NCBI RefSeq assembly: GCF_029510815.1
Contig: NZ_CP120360.1
Span: 310,001 to 374,000, forward strand
DNA from: Janibacter sp. DB-40
GTDB taxonomy: Bacteria > Actinomycetota > Actinomycetes > Actinomycetales > Dermatophilaceae
Direction of reading: 5' to 3'
Length of the DNA: 64,000 nucleotides
Positions 47,195 to 55,482 of the stretch are shown here, piece after piece. How positions within the stretch are numbered: position 1 is the first letter of the stretch; the number at the start of each line of letters is the position of its first letter. A program made the translations under genes and the position numbers. The notes below the pieces were generated by a model. The model was given only the letters and a program-made list of their open reading frames with translations. It was not told the origin of the DNA and did not search any database.

Positions 47195-47232
47195 CCGGGA
47201 CCGCGGGCTACGATGCCGCGGTCCCGGTTTTT
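47195..47232 (+). terminator. Intrinsic terminator with U-tract
   Basis: Perfect 12-bp stem CCGGGACCGCGG / CCGCGGTCCCGG, 9-nt loop, then TTTTT (47228-47232). It ends the second Rpf-like gene, 14 bp before the tRNA. The only textbook U-tract terminator I see in the window. Confidence 0.93.
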
Positions 47233-47245
47233 CGTCCCCGGGCAC

Positions 47246-47321
47246 GCTGGCGTGGCGCAATTGGCAGCGCACCTGTCTTGTAAACAGGTGGTTGGGGGTT
47301 CGAGTCCCCCCGCCAGCTCCA
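47246..47321 (+). tRNA. tRNA-Thr (anticodon TGT)
   Basis: Complete cloverleaf: acceptor GCTGGCG / CGCCAGC, D stem GCGC / GCGC, anticodon stem CCTGT / ACAGG with loop CTTGTAA (anticodon TGT), 5-nt variable loop, T stem GGGGG / CCCCC with TTCGAGT, discriminator T, and an encoded CCA (47319-47321). Its 3' half is duplicated at 47728-47764. Confidence 0.95.
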
Positions 47322-47727
47322 CCCATCGACGGTGGCTGAGGTGCGAGGCCGTTCACGGCCGAAGCCTCGAAGCCGGGCTCGGCGGCTAGGACGGCACACA
47401 CCTGGCCACCTGCGAAAAGCAGGAGCACCTCACCGCATGTCACCGTGACAACAACACGGGCTGCTCCTAGGGTGCTCGATGACCCCCGCCCCCCGGGGGA
47501 AGATCGTCCGCCTTCGCGCGGCGCGATCCGCGTTGCCCCCTTCCCTCCCCCAGACGAAGGGGGCATTCGTGTTTCCAGGGTCGGCGGCTAGAACCGGTCA
47601 GCCCTCCACTTCCGCACGCAGCCTTGCCGAAGAAGTCCGAGTCAGGCCGCCCGATGTCAACAAAAAGCCCGGGATGACGGGCGGGTGGCATGTCAGCAGG
47701 AGCCATCAGAGAAGGCCCAAGGGCAAG
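47322..47727. other. Interval between the tRNA and its duplicated 3' end
   Basis: About 400 bp with no convincing gene. Small frames on both strands lack family resemblance and usual codon bias. It contains a hairpin just after the tRNA (GGCCG / CGGCC near 47348-47360), an 11-nt direct repeat TCGGCGGCTAG (47379 and 47581), and a terminator-like stem at 47535-47564. It looks like the scar of a lost integrated element. Confidence 0.5.
47535..47564. terminator. Hairpin GCCCCCTTC / GAAGGGGGC
   Basis: Nine-bp perfect stem (47535-47543 with 47556-47564) and 12-nt loop. The right arm is part of a CGAAGGGGG word; the left arm is that word minus its final G. No adjacent gene clearly needs it. Confidence 0.55.
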
Positions 47728-47764
47728 CAGGTGGTTGGGGGGTTCGAGTCCCCCCGCCAGCTCC
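47728..47764 (+). repeat. Duplicate of the tRNA-Thr 3' end (att-like direct repeat)
   Basis: A 37-nt copy of tRNA positions 47285-47320 (anticodon 3' arm to the first two bases of CCA), identical apart from one extra G in the T stem. Direct repeats of a tRNA 3' end are the classic mark of integrase-mediated insertion (attL/attR). No integrase gene is present between or near the copies. Confidence 0.85.
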
Positions 47765-47823
47765 CTGCCGGCGCAGATTCGGAAGCGTTGCAGGACTGGT
47801 TCCGCGAGTTCTCCTAGTGACGA

Positions 47824-48366
47824 CTACTCGCCGGTGGCGCCGTCGATCGCTTCCCGGAACAGATCGGCGTGACCGTTGTGCCGGGCGTACTCTTCGATCA
47901 TGTGCGTGAGGATCCAACGCAGGCTCGGCCCGCGGCCGTCGGGCCAACGATGTGCTGCTTCTCGTGCCAGACCGCCGTCGGCCACGGCCCGCTCTGCGGA
48001 GTCCCGCGCCCGCTCGACGGTGCTCGACCACAGGGCTCGGAGCTGCTCGGGTGAGTCGGCGGCGGCCGAGTTCCAGTCCCAGTCCTCATCGGCATCCCAG
48101 TCCACCGAGGCCCAGGGTTCTCGGTTCGGCACGTCCCACAGCCACCGACCAAACCAGTGGTCCTCGACGTAGGCCATGTGCTTCAGCAGGCCACCGAGCG
48201 TCATGGTGGAGGCCGCGAGGGTGCGGCCCAGCTGCTCGGCGCCCAAGCCGCGGGTCTTCCAAGCGAGGGTCGCCCGCTGGTAGTCGAGGAAGCCGGTCAG
48301 CGTCTCCCACTCCGAGCCGTGCAGCGGAGGCTCAGGTCGGTCGTGTTCGTCGAACGCAATGGCCAT
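47824..48366 (-). CDS. DinB-family (DUF664) protein
   Basis: A 180-residue four-helix-bundle protein. Histidines in MTLGGLLKHMAYVEDHWF and ILTHMIEEYARHNGHADLFRE are spaced as the metal site of DinB/YfiT proteins; mycothiol-dependent transferases belong to this superfamily, so a thiol transferase role is possible. TAGGCT (minus strand, 48374-48379) is 7 nt before ATG 48366. It lies next to the att-like duplicate. Confidence 0.85.
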   Translation of the reverse strand: MAIAFDEHDRPEPPLHGSEWETLTGFLDYQRATLAWKTRGLGAEQLGRTLAASTMTLGGLLKHMAYVEDHWFGRWLWDVPNREPWASVDWDADEDWDWNSAAADSPEQLRALWSSTVERARDSAERAVADGGLAREAAHRWPDGRGPSLRWILTHMIEEYARHNGHADLFREAIDGATGE

Positions 48367-48570
48367 GCTGATGAGCCTAGAGGCGCACAACATCCCTACG
48401 CAGGGGATTTCCGAGGACTCGTTCCCGAGAAGCGGACCCGGGCCCTCGTCGAAGTCAGGGGTAACTACCGCAACAGTTGAGAATCGGCTGGCGGACGCCG
48501 GCCTCGGTTGTCAGTGGACGGGGCTACCGTCCGCTTCGTTCACGAACACCGTTTCCTGGGGGGGTCCACC

Positions 48571-49674
48571 ATGCGTTTGGTTTCCATTGGCTGCATGGCC
48601 GCGGTTCTTGCTCTGTCGGCCTGCGGAGGTACCGACGGCACCGAGAGCGCAACCGCGACGGCCACTGCGGCCAATGCGTCGCCATCCGAATCCGCCCCGG
48701 CGGAGCTCGGCACGATCAAGGAGAGCGGGTTCGGTCAGAACGGTGAGTACGTCTGGGCCACGGCCGTAGTCCACAACAACAGCAAGTACGTGGGGCAGAC
48801 CGTGACAGTCCAGTTCAACGTCTTGAACAGCGAGGGTGAGATCCTCGGGTCCGAGTCAGCGGTCGAGCCCTTCCACCGCCCTGATGCCGACCACGCCCTC
48901 GGCGCACAGGTCGACCTTGAGCCGGGTCAGATGGCTGCGACGGTGGAGGCGACGCTGGACGTCGAGGCGAGGGGCGTCTTCAGCGACACGCCCTTCCCTG
49001 AGGTGCCCATCGGCAAGGTGGCCGTGAGTGAGAAGTATGGAGCCAGTGAAGCCTCGTTCGAGGTGACGAACCCGCTCAGCGTCGCGATGAAGTCGCCGCG
49101 CATAGCCGTTGTGTGCAGGAACGGGTCGGACGACATCGTCGGGGGTGGCACGACCTATCCGGCACTCGTCCCCGCGTCAGGCAAGGCGAAGGTGGACGCT
49201 CACCTTCTGGTCACGGGTACCCCTGCCGGCTGCGATGTCTTCACCGGTCCGCCGATCGATTGGGATGGCGAGGGGCTCGACAGTGAGGCGCCTGACTCGT
49301 CCGAGTCGCCGGCAGATGCGGCGGGTTCTCCGGGGGTGGCGTTGAAGAGGTGGTTGGAGCAGTTCAACGCCAAGGATTGGGAGGCGCACTACGCGACGCT
49401 GGTGAGCGCGCAGCAGGCGGTGATCTCGGAGGACCAGTACGCCACGTGCCGCTCTGAGGACGCGCCGCCGAAGTTCACGTGGGAGAAGGTCCTCGCGGTG
49501 AAGGATGCTGGGGAGACGGCAATCCCCGGCACGGACGTTCAGGTCCCATCCACCCAGGTGAGCGCGCAGGTGTCCATGGAGGGCGTTAAGGTCCCTGTGG
49601 ATTCGCACATGGTCCTCGAGGATGGCGAGTGGCACTGGATGATGACGCAGGAGAACATCGACAACTGCCTCTGA
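48571..49674 (+). CDS. Hypothetical secreted lipoprotein
   Basis: A 367-residue lipoprotein: signal peptide with lipobox ALSAC (Cys near residue 18), an Ala/Thr/Ser linker, a beta-rich region like the FxLYD/DUF4352 folds (NNSKYVGQTVTVQFNVLNSEG), and a C-terminal domain of about 110 residues (LKRWLEQFNAKDWEAHY) that looks NTF2-like. No certain family. Base composition is more AT-rich and codons less biased than in neighbours, suggesting transfer. Confidence 0.7.
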   Translation: MRLVSIGCMAAVLALSACGGTDGTESATATATAANASPSESAPAELGTIKESGFGQNGEYVWATAVVHNNSKYVGQTVTVQFNVLNSEGEILGSESAVEPFHRPDADHALGAQVDLEPGQMAATVEATLDVEARGVFSDTPFPEVPIGKVAVSEKYGASEASFEVTNPLSVAMKSPRIAVVCRNGSDDIVGGGTTYPALVPASGKAKVDAHLLVTGTPAGCDVFTGPPIDWDGEGLDSEAPDSSESPADAAGSPGVALKRWLEQFNAKDWEAHYATLVSAQQAVISEDQYATCRSEDAPPKFTWEKVLAVKDAGETAIPGTDVQVPSTQVSAQVSMEGVKVPVDSHMVLEDGEWHWMMTQENIDNCL

Positions 49675-49732
49675 CCTTCGCGGACTGTACGTCTACCCTC
49701 GGAATCGTGATCGAGCGACGACGGGCCCACTG

Positions 49733-50689
49733 ATGGAGGACGTCACGCTCGAGTGGCTGGATGCCCACAGCCACCACCACGAGGACTTCGCCGCCGCTGA
49801 CCTGGTCGAGCGTCTGACGGCGAAGGGGGAGACCGTCAGCGTGGTCATCCCCGCCCGCAACGAGGCCGAAACCGTCGGGGACGTCGTCTCCGTCCTGCGG
49901 CGCGAGCTCGTCGAGGACACCCCACTCGTCACCGAGCTCGTCGTCATCGACTCCGACTCCACCGACGCGAGCGCCCGGGTGGCGGCCGACGCCGGTGCCA
50001 CCGTGCACCGCTCCGCGGAGATCGCCCCACACTTGGGCAGCCACCCGGGCAAGGGCGAGGCGCTGTGGAAGTCACTCTTCGTCACCACCGGCGACCACCT
50101 CGTCTTCGTCGACGCCGACCTCACGTCGTGGGGACCCCACTTCGTCACCGGGCTCGTGGGTGCGCTGACCGTGGACCCGGCCACGCAGCTCGTCAAGGGG
50201 TGGTACGACCGCGTCCTCGACGTCGACGGCCAGGAGCCGAGCACCGAAGGGGGCCGGGTCACCGAGCTCGTCGCCCGCCCGGTCCTCGACCTGTGGTGGC
50301 CGGAGCTGGCGGGAGTCGTCCAACCGCTCGCGGGGGAGTGGGCGGTGCGCCGCTCCCTGATGGAGTCGATCACGGTCCCCACCGGGTACGGCGTCGAGAT
50401 CGCCACCCTCATCGACACGCACGCCCGCCACGGCCTCGAGGCGATCGCCCAGGTCGACCTCGGCGCCCGCGCCCACCGCCACCAGAAGGACCACGACCTC
50501 GCCGTCATGGCCGCCGAGCTCCTCGCCGTCGTGCACGCGCGGTGCCACGGCACGACCGGGTCGATCGACGTCGCAGCGCAGGAGCTGCAGCAGTTCACGC
50601 GGGACGGCGGCTGGCGCCCCCGGCCGGTCCCGTTCGCCCAACGACCGCCGGCACGAGAGCAGACCGGCTACCCGGGAGGTCGACGATGA
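49733..50689 (+). CDS. gpgS: Glucosyl-3-phosphoglycerate synthase
   Basis: A 318-residue GT-A (GT81) enzyme, first step toward glucosylglycerate and methylglucose lipopolysaccharides. Visible: VSVVIPARNEAETVGDVV, VIDSDSTD, GKGEALWKS, DXD as FVDADLTSWG, and HRHQKDHDL with the metal-binding histidine. Overlaps folP2 by ATGA, the same gene pair as in Mycobacterium. Confidence 0.93.
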   Translation: MEDVTLEWLDAHSHHHEDFAAADLVERLTAKGETVSVVIPARNEAETVGDVVSVLRRELVEDTPLVTELVVIDSDSTDASARVAADAGATVHRSAEIAPHLGSHPGKGEALWKSLFVTTGDHLVFVDADLTSWGPHFVTGLVGALTVDPATQLVKGWYDRVLDVDGQEPSTEGGRVTELVARPVLDLWWPELAGVVQPLAGEWAVRRSLMESITVPTGYGVEIATLIDTHARHGLEAIAQVDLGARAHRHQKDHDLAVMAAELLAVVHARCHGTTGSIDVAAQELQQFTRDGGWRPRPVPFAQRPPAREQTGYPGGRR

Positions 50690-51546
50690 GACTCGGGCGC
50701 CACACCTTCGCCGACGACGCGATGCTCATCATGGCGATCGTCAACCGCACACCCGACTCGTTCTACGACAAGGGCGCCACCTTCGCCGAGGACAAGGCGA
50801 TGGAGCGGGTTGACCTCGTCGTCGAGCAGGGCGCCGAGATCGTCGACATCGGTGGGGTCAAGGCCGCCCCCGGCGGTGACGTCGACGCCGCCGAGGAGAT
50901 CGACCGCGTCGCCGGGCTCGTCGCCCGCGTCCGCACCGCCCACCCCGACCTCGTGATCTCGGTCGACACCTGGCGCGCCGAGGTCGCCGAGGAGGTCTGC
51001 CGCGCAGGGGCCGACGTGCTCAACGACGCCTGGGGCGGGGCCGACCCCGCACTCGTCGACGTCGCCGCCCGCCACGACGCCGCGATCATCTGCACCCACA
51101 CCGGGGGCGTCACGCCCCGCACCCGGCCGTACCGCACGAGCTACGAGCGGGACATCATGACCGAGGTCCTCGACGGGGTCCTCGGGTACGCCGAGCGCGC
51201 GGTCGCCGCCGGTGTCGCCCGGGAGTCCGTCGTCATCGACCCCGCGCACGACTTCGGCAAGAACACACACCACACCCTCGAGATCACCCGCCGCCTCGAC
51301 GAGATGGTCGAGACCGGCTGGCCGGTGCTGGTGTCGTTGTCCAACAAGGACTTCGTCGGCGAGACCCTCGACCGGCCCGTCGACGAGCGCCTCGTCGGCA
51401 CCCTCGCCACCACGGCCGTCTCCGCGTGGCTGGGCGCGCGGATCTACCGCGTGCACGAGGTCGCTGAGACCCGTCAGGTCCTCGACATGGTCGCGACCCT
51501 GCGCGGCGAGCGGCCCCCCGCCCGCACCATGCGGGGCCTGGCATGA
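50686..51546 (+). CDS. folP2: Dihydropteroate synthase paralogue (FolP2-type)
   Basis: A 286-residue TIM-barrel DHPS-family protein: MAIVNRTPDSFYDKG, IVDIGGVKAAPGG, VISVDTWRAEV and VIDPAHDFGKNTHH. In Mycobacterium the homologue next to gpgS lacks classical DHPS activity, so sulfonamide-target function should not be assumed. Two replacements in usually strict loops (DIGG for DIGGESTRPG; DPAHDFGK for DPGFGFGK) support that. Coupled to gpgS and to the next gene. Confidence 0.88.
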   Translation: MRLGRHTFADDAMLIMAIVNRTPDSFYDKGATFAEDKAMERVDLVVEQGAEIVDIGGVKAAPGGDVDAAEEIDRVAGLVARVRTAHPDLVISVDTWRAEVAEEVCRAGADVLNDAWGGADPALVDVAARHDAAIICTHTGGVTPRTRPYRTSYERDIMTEVLDGVLGYAERAVAAGVARESVVIDPAHDFGKNTHHTLEITRRLDEMVETGWPVLVSLSNKDFVGETLDRPVDERLVGTLATTAVSAWLGARIYRVHEVAETRQVLDMVATLRGERPPARTMRGLA

Positions 51547-52201
51547 GGGCCGTCGTCGTCCCTGCCGCGCCGGCGCTGCTGCCGGGCATCGGCGGCGCCG
51601 CCGACCCGCTCGCCGACTTGCGGGAGCGGGCTCGCGCCCTCGTCGCCGACACCATGACGAAGGGGGTCACTCGCCTCGTCGTGATCGGCTCGGCCCGGTC
51701 CACCACGACCTGGCCGAGCGATGCGCCCTCCGGCGCAGCCCGGTTCACCACCGGCCGCCTCCCCGAGGGCGCGCTGCCCACGGCCCTCGAGATCGGCCGC
51801 CGGTTCGCCCCTCCGCAGGGGGCGAACCGGTCCTGCAGTCGATCGCCGCCGACGCCCACCCGGCCGACTGTCTCGAGCTGGGCCGCTCGCTCGCCGACGA
51901 GGAAACGCTCCTCCTCGTCGTCGCCGACGGGCCGGCCACCCTCACCGAGAAGGCGCCGGGCCACCTGCAACCGGACGCGGCCCCCTTCGCCGATGCGCTG
52001 GGCCGGGCACTCGCGGCAGCCGACACGACCGCGCTCGCCGACCTCGACCCGACCACCTGCGACCGGCTGTGGATGCGCGGGCGCCCTGCGCTGCAGGTTC
52101 TGGCCGGCGCCTTCACCGGTGAGCGGGTGCACGGCGAAGTGCTCGCGGAGGAGTCCCCCTTCGGCGTGCAGTACCTCCTCGCCCGCTGGAGCGGGAAATA
52201 G
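51543..52201 (+). pseudogene. Class III extradiol dioxygenase B-like protein, frameshifted
   Basis: The first frame gives a good N-terminal half (MRAVVVPAAPALLPGIGG ... LEIGRRFAP) and then turns into Arg/Ser-rich nonsense. The matching C-terminal half (PVLQSIAADAHPADCLELG ... GVQYLLARW) is in the -1 frame and ends at TAG 52199-52201. Adding one C to the run at 51808-51811 joins them into about 219 residues. The break lies in a hairpin (CCGGTTCGCCCC / GGGGGCGAACCGG). Function of the family in actinobacteria is unknown. Confidence 0.82.
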
Positions 52202-52210
52202 CATGAGCGC

Positions 52211-53554
52211 GTGACCGGGACCCGACAGCTGCACAACATCGGACGGCGCCGCGCCTACCTCATCTGGGCGACCGCGCTCGCCGTCTACGTGCTCGCCGTC
52301 TTCCACCGCACCTCCCTCGGCGTCGCCGGGCTCCTCGCGGCGGAGCGCTTCGACATCAGCGGCAGCCAGCTGGCGACCTTCACCGTTCTGCAGCTCGCGG
52401 TCTACGCGGGGATGCAGATCCCGGTCGGCGTGCTGCTCGACCGCTTCGGGTCCAAGGCACTGATCATCAGCGGACTCGTGGCGATGACCGCGGGACAGCT
52501 CTGGTTCGCCACGGCCGACAGCTTCGCGATGGGTCTGGGCGCGCGGGCCCTCATCGGTGCCGGCGACGCGATGGTCTTCACCTCCGTGCTGCGGCTGATC
52601 GCGCTGTGGTTCCTCGTGCGGCAGGCGCCGGTGATCACCCAGCTCACCGGGATGATCGGTCAGATGGGGGCGGTCGCCGCGGCCATCCCGCTCAGCGCCG
52701 CACTGCACGCGTGGGGCTGGACGATGACCTATGCGACGGCCGGCTTCCTCGGCGTCGTGGGCATTCTCGGCATCTTCCTCGTCGTCAAGGACTCGCCCTA
52801 CGAGCGCGGCGCCGTCGAGAAGATCAAGATTCGCGCCCTGCGCGACAGCCTCGGGCAGGTGTGGCGTGACCCGGGGACGCGGCTGGGGTTCTCCGTGCAC
52901 TTCACCACGCAGTTCGCCCCGACCGTCTTCGCGCTGCTGTGGGGCTTTCCGTTCCTCGTCGCCGGGCAGGGCCTGACGCCGGGGCAGGCCTCGGCGCTGC
53001 TGACGTGGATGACCTTCGTCGCGCTCTTCGCCGGGCCGACGATCGGCCGCTGGACCGGGCGCCACCCCTACTACCGCTCCCTGATGGCCCTGGTGGTCGT
53101 CGGCGCCATCTCCCTGGTCTGGGCGATCGTGCTCGCCCTGCCGGACCGGTCGCCCTTCTGGCTGCTGATCGTCCTCGTCTCGGTCACCGCGGTCGGCGGC
53201 CCCGGGTCGATGATCGCCTTCGACCTGGCCCGCAGCTTCCACCGCAGCGAGCGCTACGGGCGGGCCTCCGGGATGGTCAACATGGGCGGCTTCATCGCCT
53301 CGCTGACGACGATGGCTCTCGTGGGGGTCATCCTCGACCAGATCGCGCCGGGCGGTCCGGAGACGTACACGCTCGACGACTTCCGGATCGCGATGAGCTC
53401 ACAGTTCCTGCTGTGGGGCTTCGGTGCGTGGATGATCTGGCGCTACCGGCGGCACAGCCTGCGTCGGGTGGCACGCGTGCCCGGCGCGTTCGAGGCGCTG
53501 CGCGGTGGCTCGACCCTCCTGCCGGGGATCTCGCGCGACCCGGACGACGACTGA
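52211..53554 (+). CDS. MFS transporter
   Basis: A 447-residue major facilitator with 12 predicted helices. The motif between helices 2 and 3 is PVGVLLDRFGSKALI, the family A motif. N-terminal FHRTSLGVAGLLAAERF is typical of a nitrate/sugar-phosphate-like subgroup, but the substrate cannot be told. TAGCAT (52199-52204), overlapping the stop of the previous gene, is 6 nt before GTG 52211. Confidence 0.85.
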   Translation: MTGTRQLHNIGRRRAYLIWATALAVYVLAVFHRTSLGVAGLLAAERFDISGSQLATFTVLQLAVYAGMQIPVGVLLDRFGSKALIISGLVAMTAGQLWFATADSFAMGLGARALIGAGDAMVFTSVLRLIALWFLVRQAPVITQLTGMIGQMGAVAAAIPLSAALHAWGWTMTYATAGFLGVVGILGIFLVVKDSPYERGAVEKIKIRALRDSLGQVWRDPGTRLGFSVHFTTQFAPTVFALLWGFPFLVAGQGLTPGQASALLTWMTFVALFAGPTIGRWTGRHPYYRSLMALVVVGAISLVWAIVLALPDRSPFWLLIVLVSVTAVGGPGSMIAFDLARSFHRSERYGRASGMVNMGGFIASLTTMALVGVILDQIAPGGPETYTLDDFRIAMSSQFLLWGFGAWMIWRYRRHSLRRVARVPGAFEALRGGSTLLPGISRDPDDD

Positions 53555-53587
53555 GCCGGGAGCCAGCAGCAGTACGTATCGGAGGCG

Positions 53588-54748
53588 TCAGAGCGAGGCG
53601 AGCAGCTGTCGGGAGATGACCAGGCGCTGGATCTGGTTGGTGCCCTCGAAGATCTGGGTCACCTTCGCCTCGCGGAAGTACCGCTCGACCGGGAAGTCCT
53701 CGGTGAACCCCGCGCCGCCGAGGACCTGGATCGCGTCCGTCGTCACCCGCATCGACGCATCGGTCGCGACGAGCTTGGCGACGGCGGCCTCCTTGCCGAA
53801 GGCGCGCCCGGCATCACGCAGCCGCGCGGCGTGCAGGTAGGTCGCGCGGGCACTGGTGACCGCGGCCTCCATGTCCGCCAGGAGGAAGGCCAGGCCCTGG
53901 TTGCTCGCGATGGACCGCCCGAACTGCTCGCGCTCGGTGGCGTACTTCGCCGCGACGTCGAGCGCCGACTGGGCCAGACCGGTCGCGACGGCCGCGATGC
54001 CAAGCCGTCCCGCGTCGAGCCCCGCGAGGGCCATCGGCACCCCGCGCCCGAGGTCCCCGACGAGACGCTCGCCCGCCACGGGCACGTCGTCGAAGATCAC
54101 CTCGCGCACCGTGTCGCCGTGCAGGCCCATCTTCTTCTCCGGGGCGCCGAAGGTGATGCCCTCCGCGTCGCCGGGCACGACGAAGCAGCTGACGCCGCGT
54201 CCGCCGTCGTCGCTCGTGCGGGCGAAGGTCGTGTAGTAGTCGGCGTGGCCGCCGTGGGAGATCCACGCCTTGCGTCCACGGATGCGCCAGTCGTCACCGT
54301 CGGGGGTCGCTCGGGTGGTCATCGCCGCGATGTCGGACCCGGCGAGCGGCTCGGAGAGCGCGTAGGCGCCGAGCGTCTCCCCGGAGAGCATGTCGGGCAG
54401 CAGGGCCTCCTGCTGCTCCCGGCTGCCGAAGGTGTGCACCGCATAGGTCGTGAGCGAGTGCACCGAAACGCCGACGGCGACGGACGCCCACGCCGAGGCG
54501 ATCTCCTCGACGACCTGCAGGTAGACCTCGTACGGCTGCCCACCGCCGCCGAGCTCCTCCGGGTAGGGGAGGGAGAGCAGACCCGCCCGCCCCAGGGTGC
54601 GGAAGACCTCCCGGGGGAAGACCTCCTCGGTGGCCGCACGGGCCTCGACGTCGTCGACCTGGGGGCGCAGCGACTTGTCGCAGATCGAGCGGGTGAGCTC
54701 GATCAGGTCGTCGCCGATCTCTGTGGGCATGAGCCTGGTTGCTGGCAT
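53588..54748 (-). CDS. Acyl-CoA dehydrogenase
   Basis: A 386-residue FAD flavoprotein. YALSEPLAGSDIAAM and KAWISHGGHADYY are the family signatures, and the catalytic Glu lies in IFEGTNQIQ near the C terminus. It oxidises acyl-CoA to enoyl-CoA; chain length unknown. No other beta-oxidation genes are adjacent. TACAGT (minus strand, 54756-54761) is 7 nt before ATG 54748. Confidence 0.93.
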   Translation of the reverse strand: MPATRLMPTEIGDDLIELTRSICDKSLRPQVDDVEARAATEEVFPREVFRTLGRAGLLSLPYPEELGGGGQPYEVYLQVVEEIASAWASVAVGVSVHSLTTYAVHTFGSREQQEALLPDMLSGETLGAYALSEPLAGSDIAAMTTRATPDGDDWRIRGRKAWISHGGHADYYTTFARTSDDGGRGVSCFVVPGDAEGITFGAPEKKMGLHGDTVREVIFDDVPVAGERLVGDLGRGVPMALAGLDAGRLGIAAVATGLAQSALDVAAKYATEREQFGRSIASNQGLAFLLADMEAAVTSARATYLHAARLRDAGRAFGKEAAVAKLVATDASMRVTTDAIQVLGGAGFTEDFPVERYFREAKVTQIFEGTNQIQRLVISRQLLASL

Positions 54749-54868
54749 GCGACCCACTGTATGAGGGATGGGGGAGGGCGTGGCGAGAGTCCCTCCGGAC
54801 GGGGGCCCCTCGGTTGCTCCTCCGACGCCGCCCTTGGTCTTCCGTCCACTCGGGTCCATGGTGGAGAC

Positions 54869-55459
54869 ATGACCAGATCGCGGATCGCCCTCACCACCCT
54901 CACCACGGCCTCGGTGCTCGCGGTTGCCGCGTGCGGCTCGGACGGCACCTCCGAGGATACGACGACCTCGAGCGCGACGAGCAGCTCCCAGGCCTCGCCG
55001 GCGAGCGGATCCGAGAGCGACCCCTCCGGTCCGTCCGGGGAGGTCGGTGACCTCGAGAGGGTCCTCGCTGCGATCGAGGCCGCCGAGGCCGAGGCCGGCG
55101 GGACGGCCTACGAGATCGAGGAGAGCGACGACGACGGCATCTGGGAGGTGGAAGTCGCCGAGGGGGTGCACGGCGTCGCGCTCGAGGTGAAGCCGAACCA
55201 CGACGTCACCGAGCACGAGGAGTTCGGCCTCCATCCGGAGGCACGCGAGGGCCTGGACCAGGCGGAGATCGGTCTCGGCTCGGCCGTCGAGACGGCGATG
55301 TCCGAGGTCGACGGCAGCTTCGACGAGACCCGCCTGATCGAGATCGACGGCCAGCACTACTGGAAGGTCACGGTCGACACCGCGGCGACCGAGGAGGAGG
55401 ACGACGACCACCAGGTCCTCGTCGACGTCACCGACGGCACGGCGACCGTCGAGAAGTGA
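54869..55459 (+). CDS. Secreted lipoprotein with PepSY-like repeats
   Basis: A 196-residue lipoprotein: signal peptide and lipobox VAAC (near residue 22), a Ser/Thr/Pro linker and two PepSY-like beta-alpha units (AAEAEAGGTAYEIEESDDDGIWEVEVAEG and a second ending HYWKVTVDT), very acidic. PepSY domains often inhibit or sense extracytoplasmic enzymes. GGAGAC before ATG 54869 is a weak ribosome binding site. Confidence 0.78.
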   Translation: MTRSRIALTTLTTASVLAVAACGSDGTSEDTTTSSATSSSQASPASGSESDPSGPSGEVGDLERVLAAIEAAEAEAGGTAYEIEESDDDGIWEVEVAEGVHGVALEVKPNHDVTEHEEFGLHPEAREGLDQAEIGLGSAVETAMSEVDGSFDETRLIEIDGQHYWKVTVDTAATEEEDDDHQVLVDVTDGTATVEK

Positions 55460-55482
55460 CCCCTCCACCTACCGTGGAGGGG
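55460..55482 (+). promoter_or_regulatory. Hairpin overlapping the start of the lipoprotein LCP gene
   Basis: CCCCTCCAC (55460-55468) pairs with GTGGAGGGG (55474-55482), loop CTACC, directly after the preceding stop codon. The last G is the first base of the GTG start. It also contains TACCGT (55470-55475), exactly 6 nt before GTG, so the region doubles as a leaderless-type -10. It may be a terminator, or promoter DNA with incidental symmetry. Confidence 0.45.

Noticed and set aside
47479..47817. 112-residue frame running from the tRNA interval through the att-like copy
   Set aside because: Low-complexity composition, passes through the tRNA fragment and hairpin, no homology recognised.
47246..49700. 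Prophage or intact genomic island
   Set aside because: No integrase, phage structural or plasmid genes are visible; only the duplicated tRNA end supports an insertion history.
50686..51546. Functional dihydropteroate synthase of folate synthesis
   Set aside because: Neighbourhood (gpgS) and altered loops match the FolP2 branch, which lacks that activity in Mycobacterium; no other folate genes are nearby.
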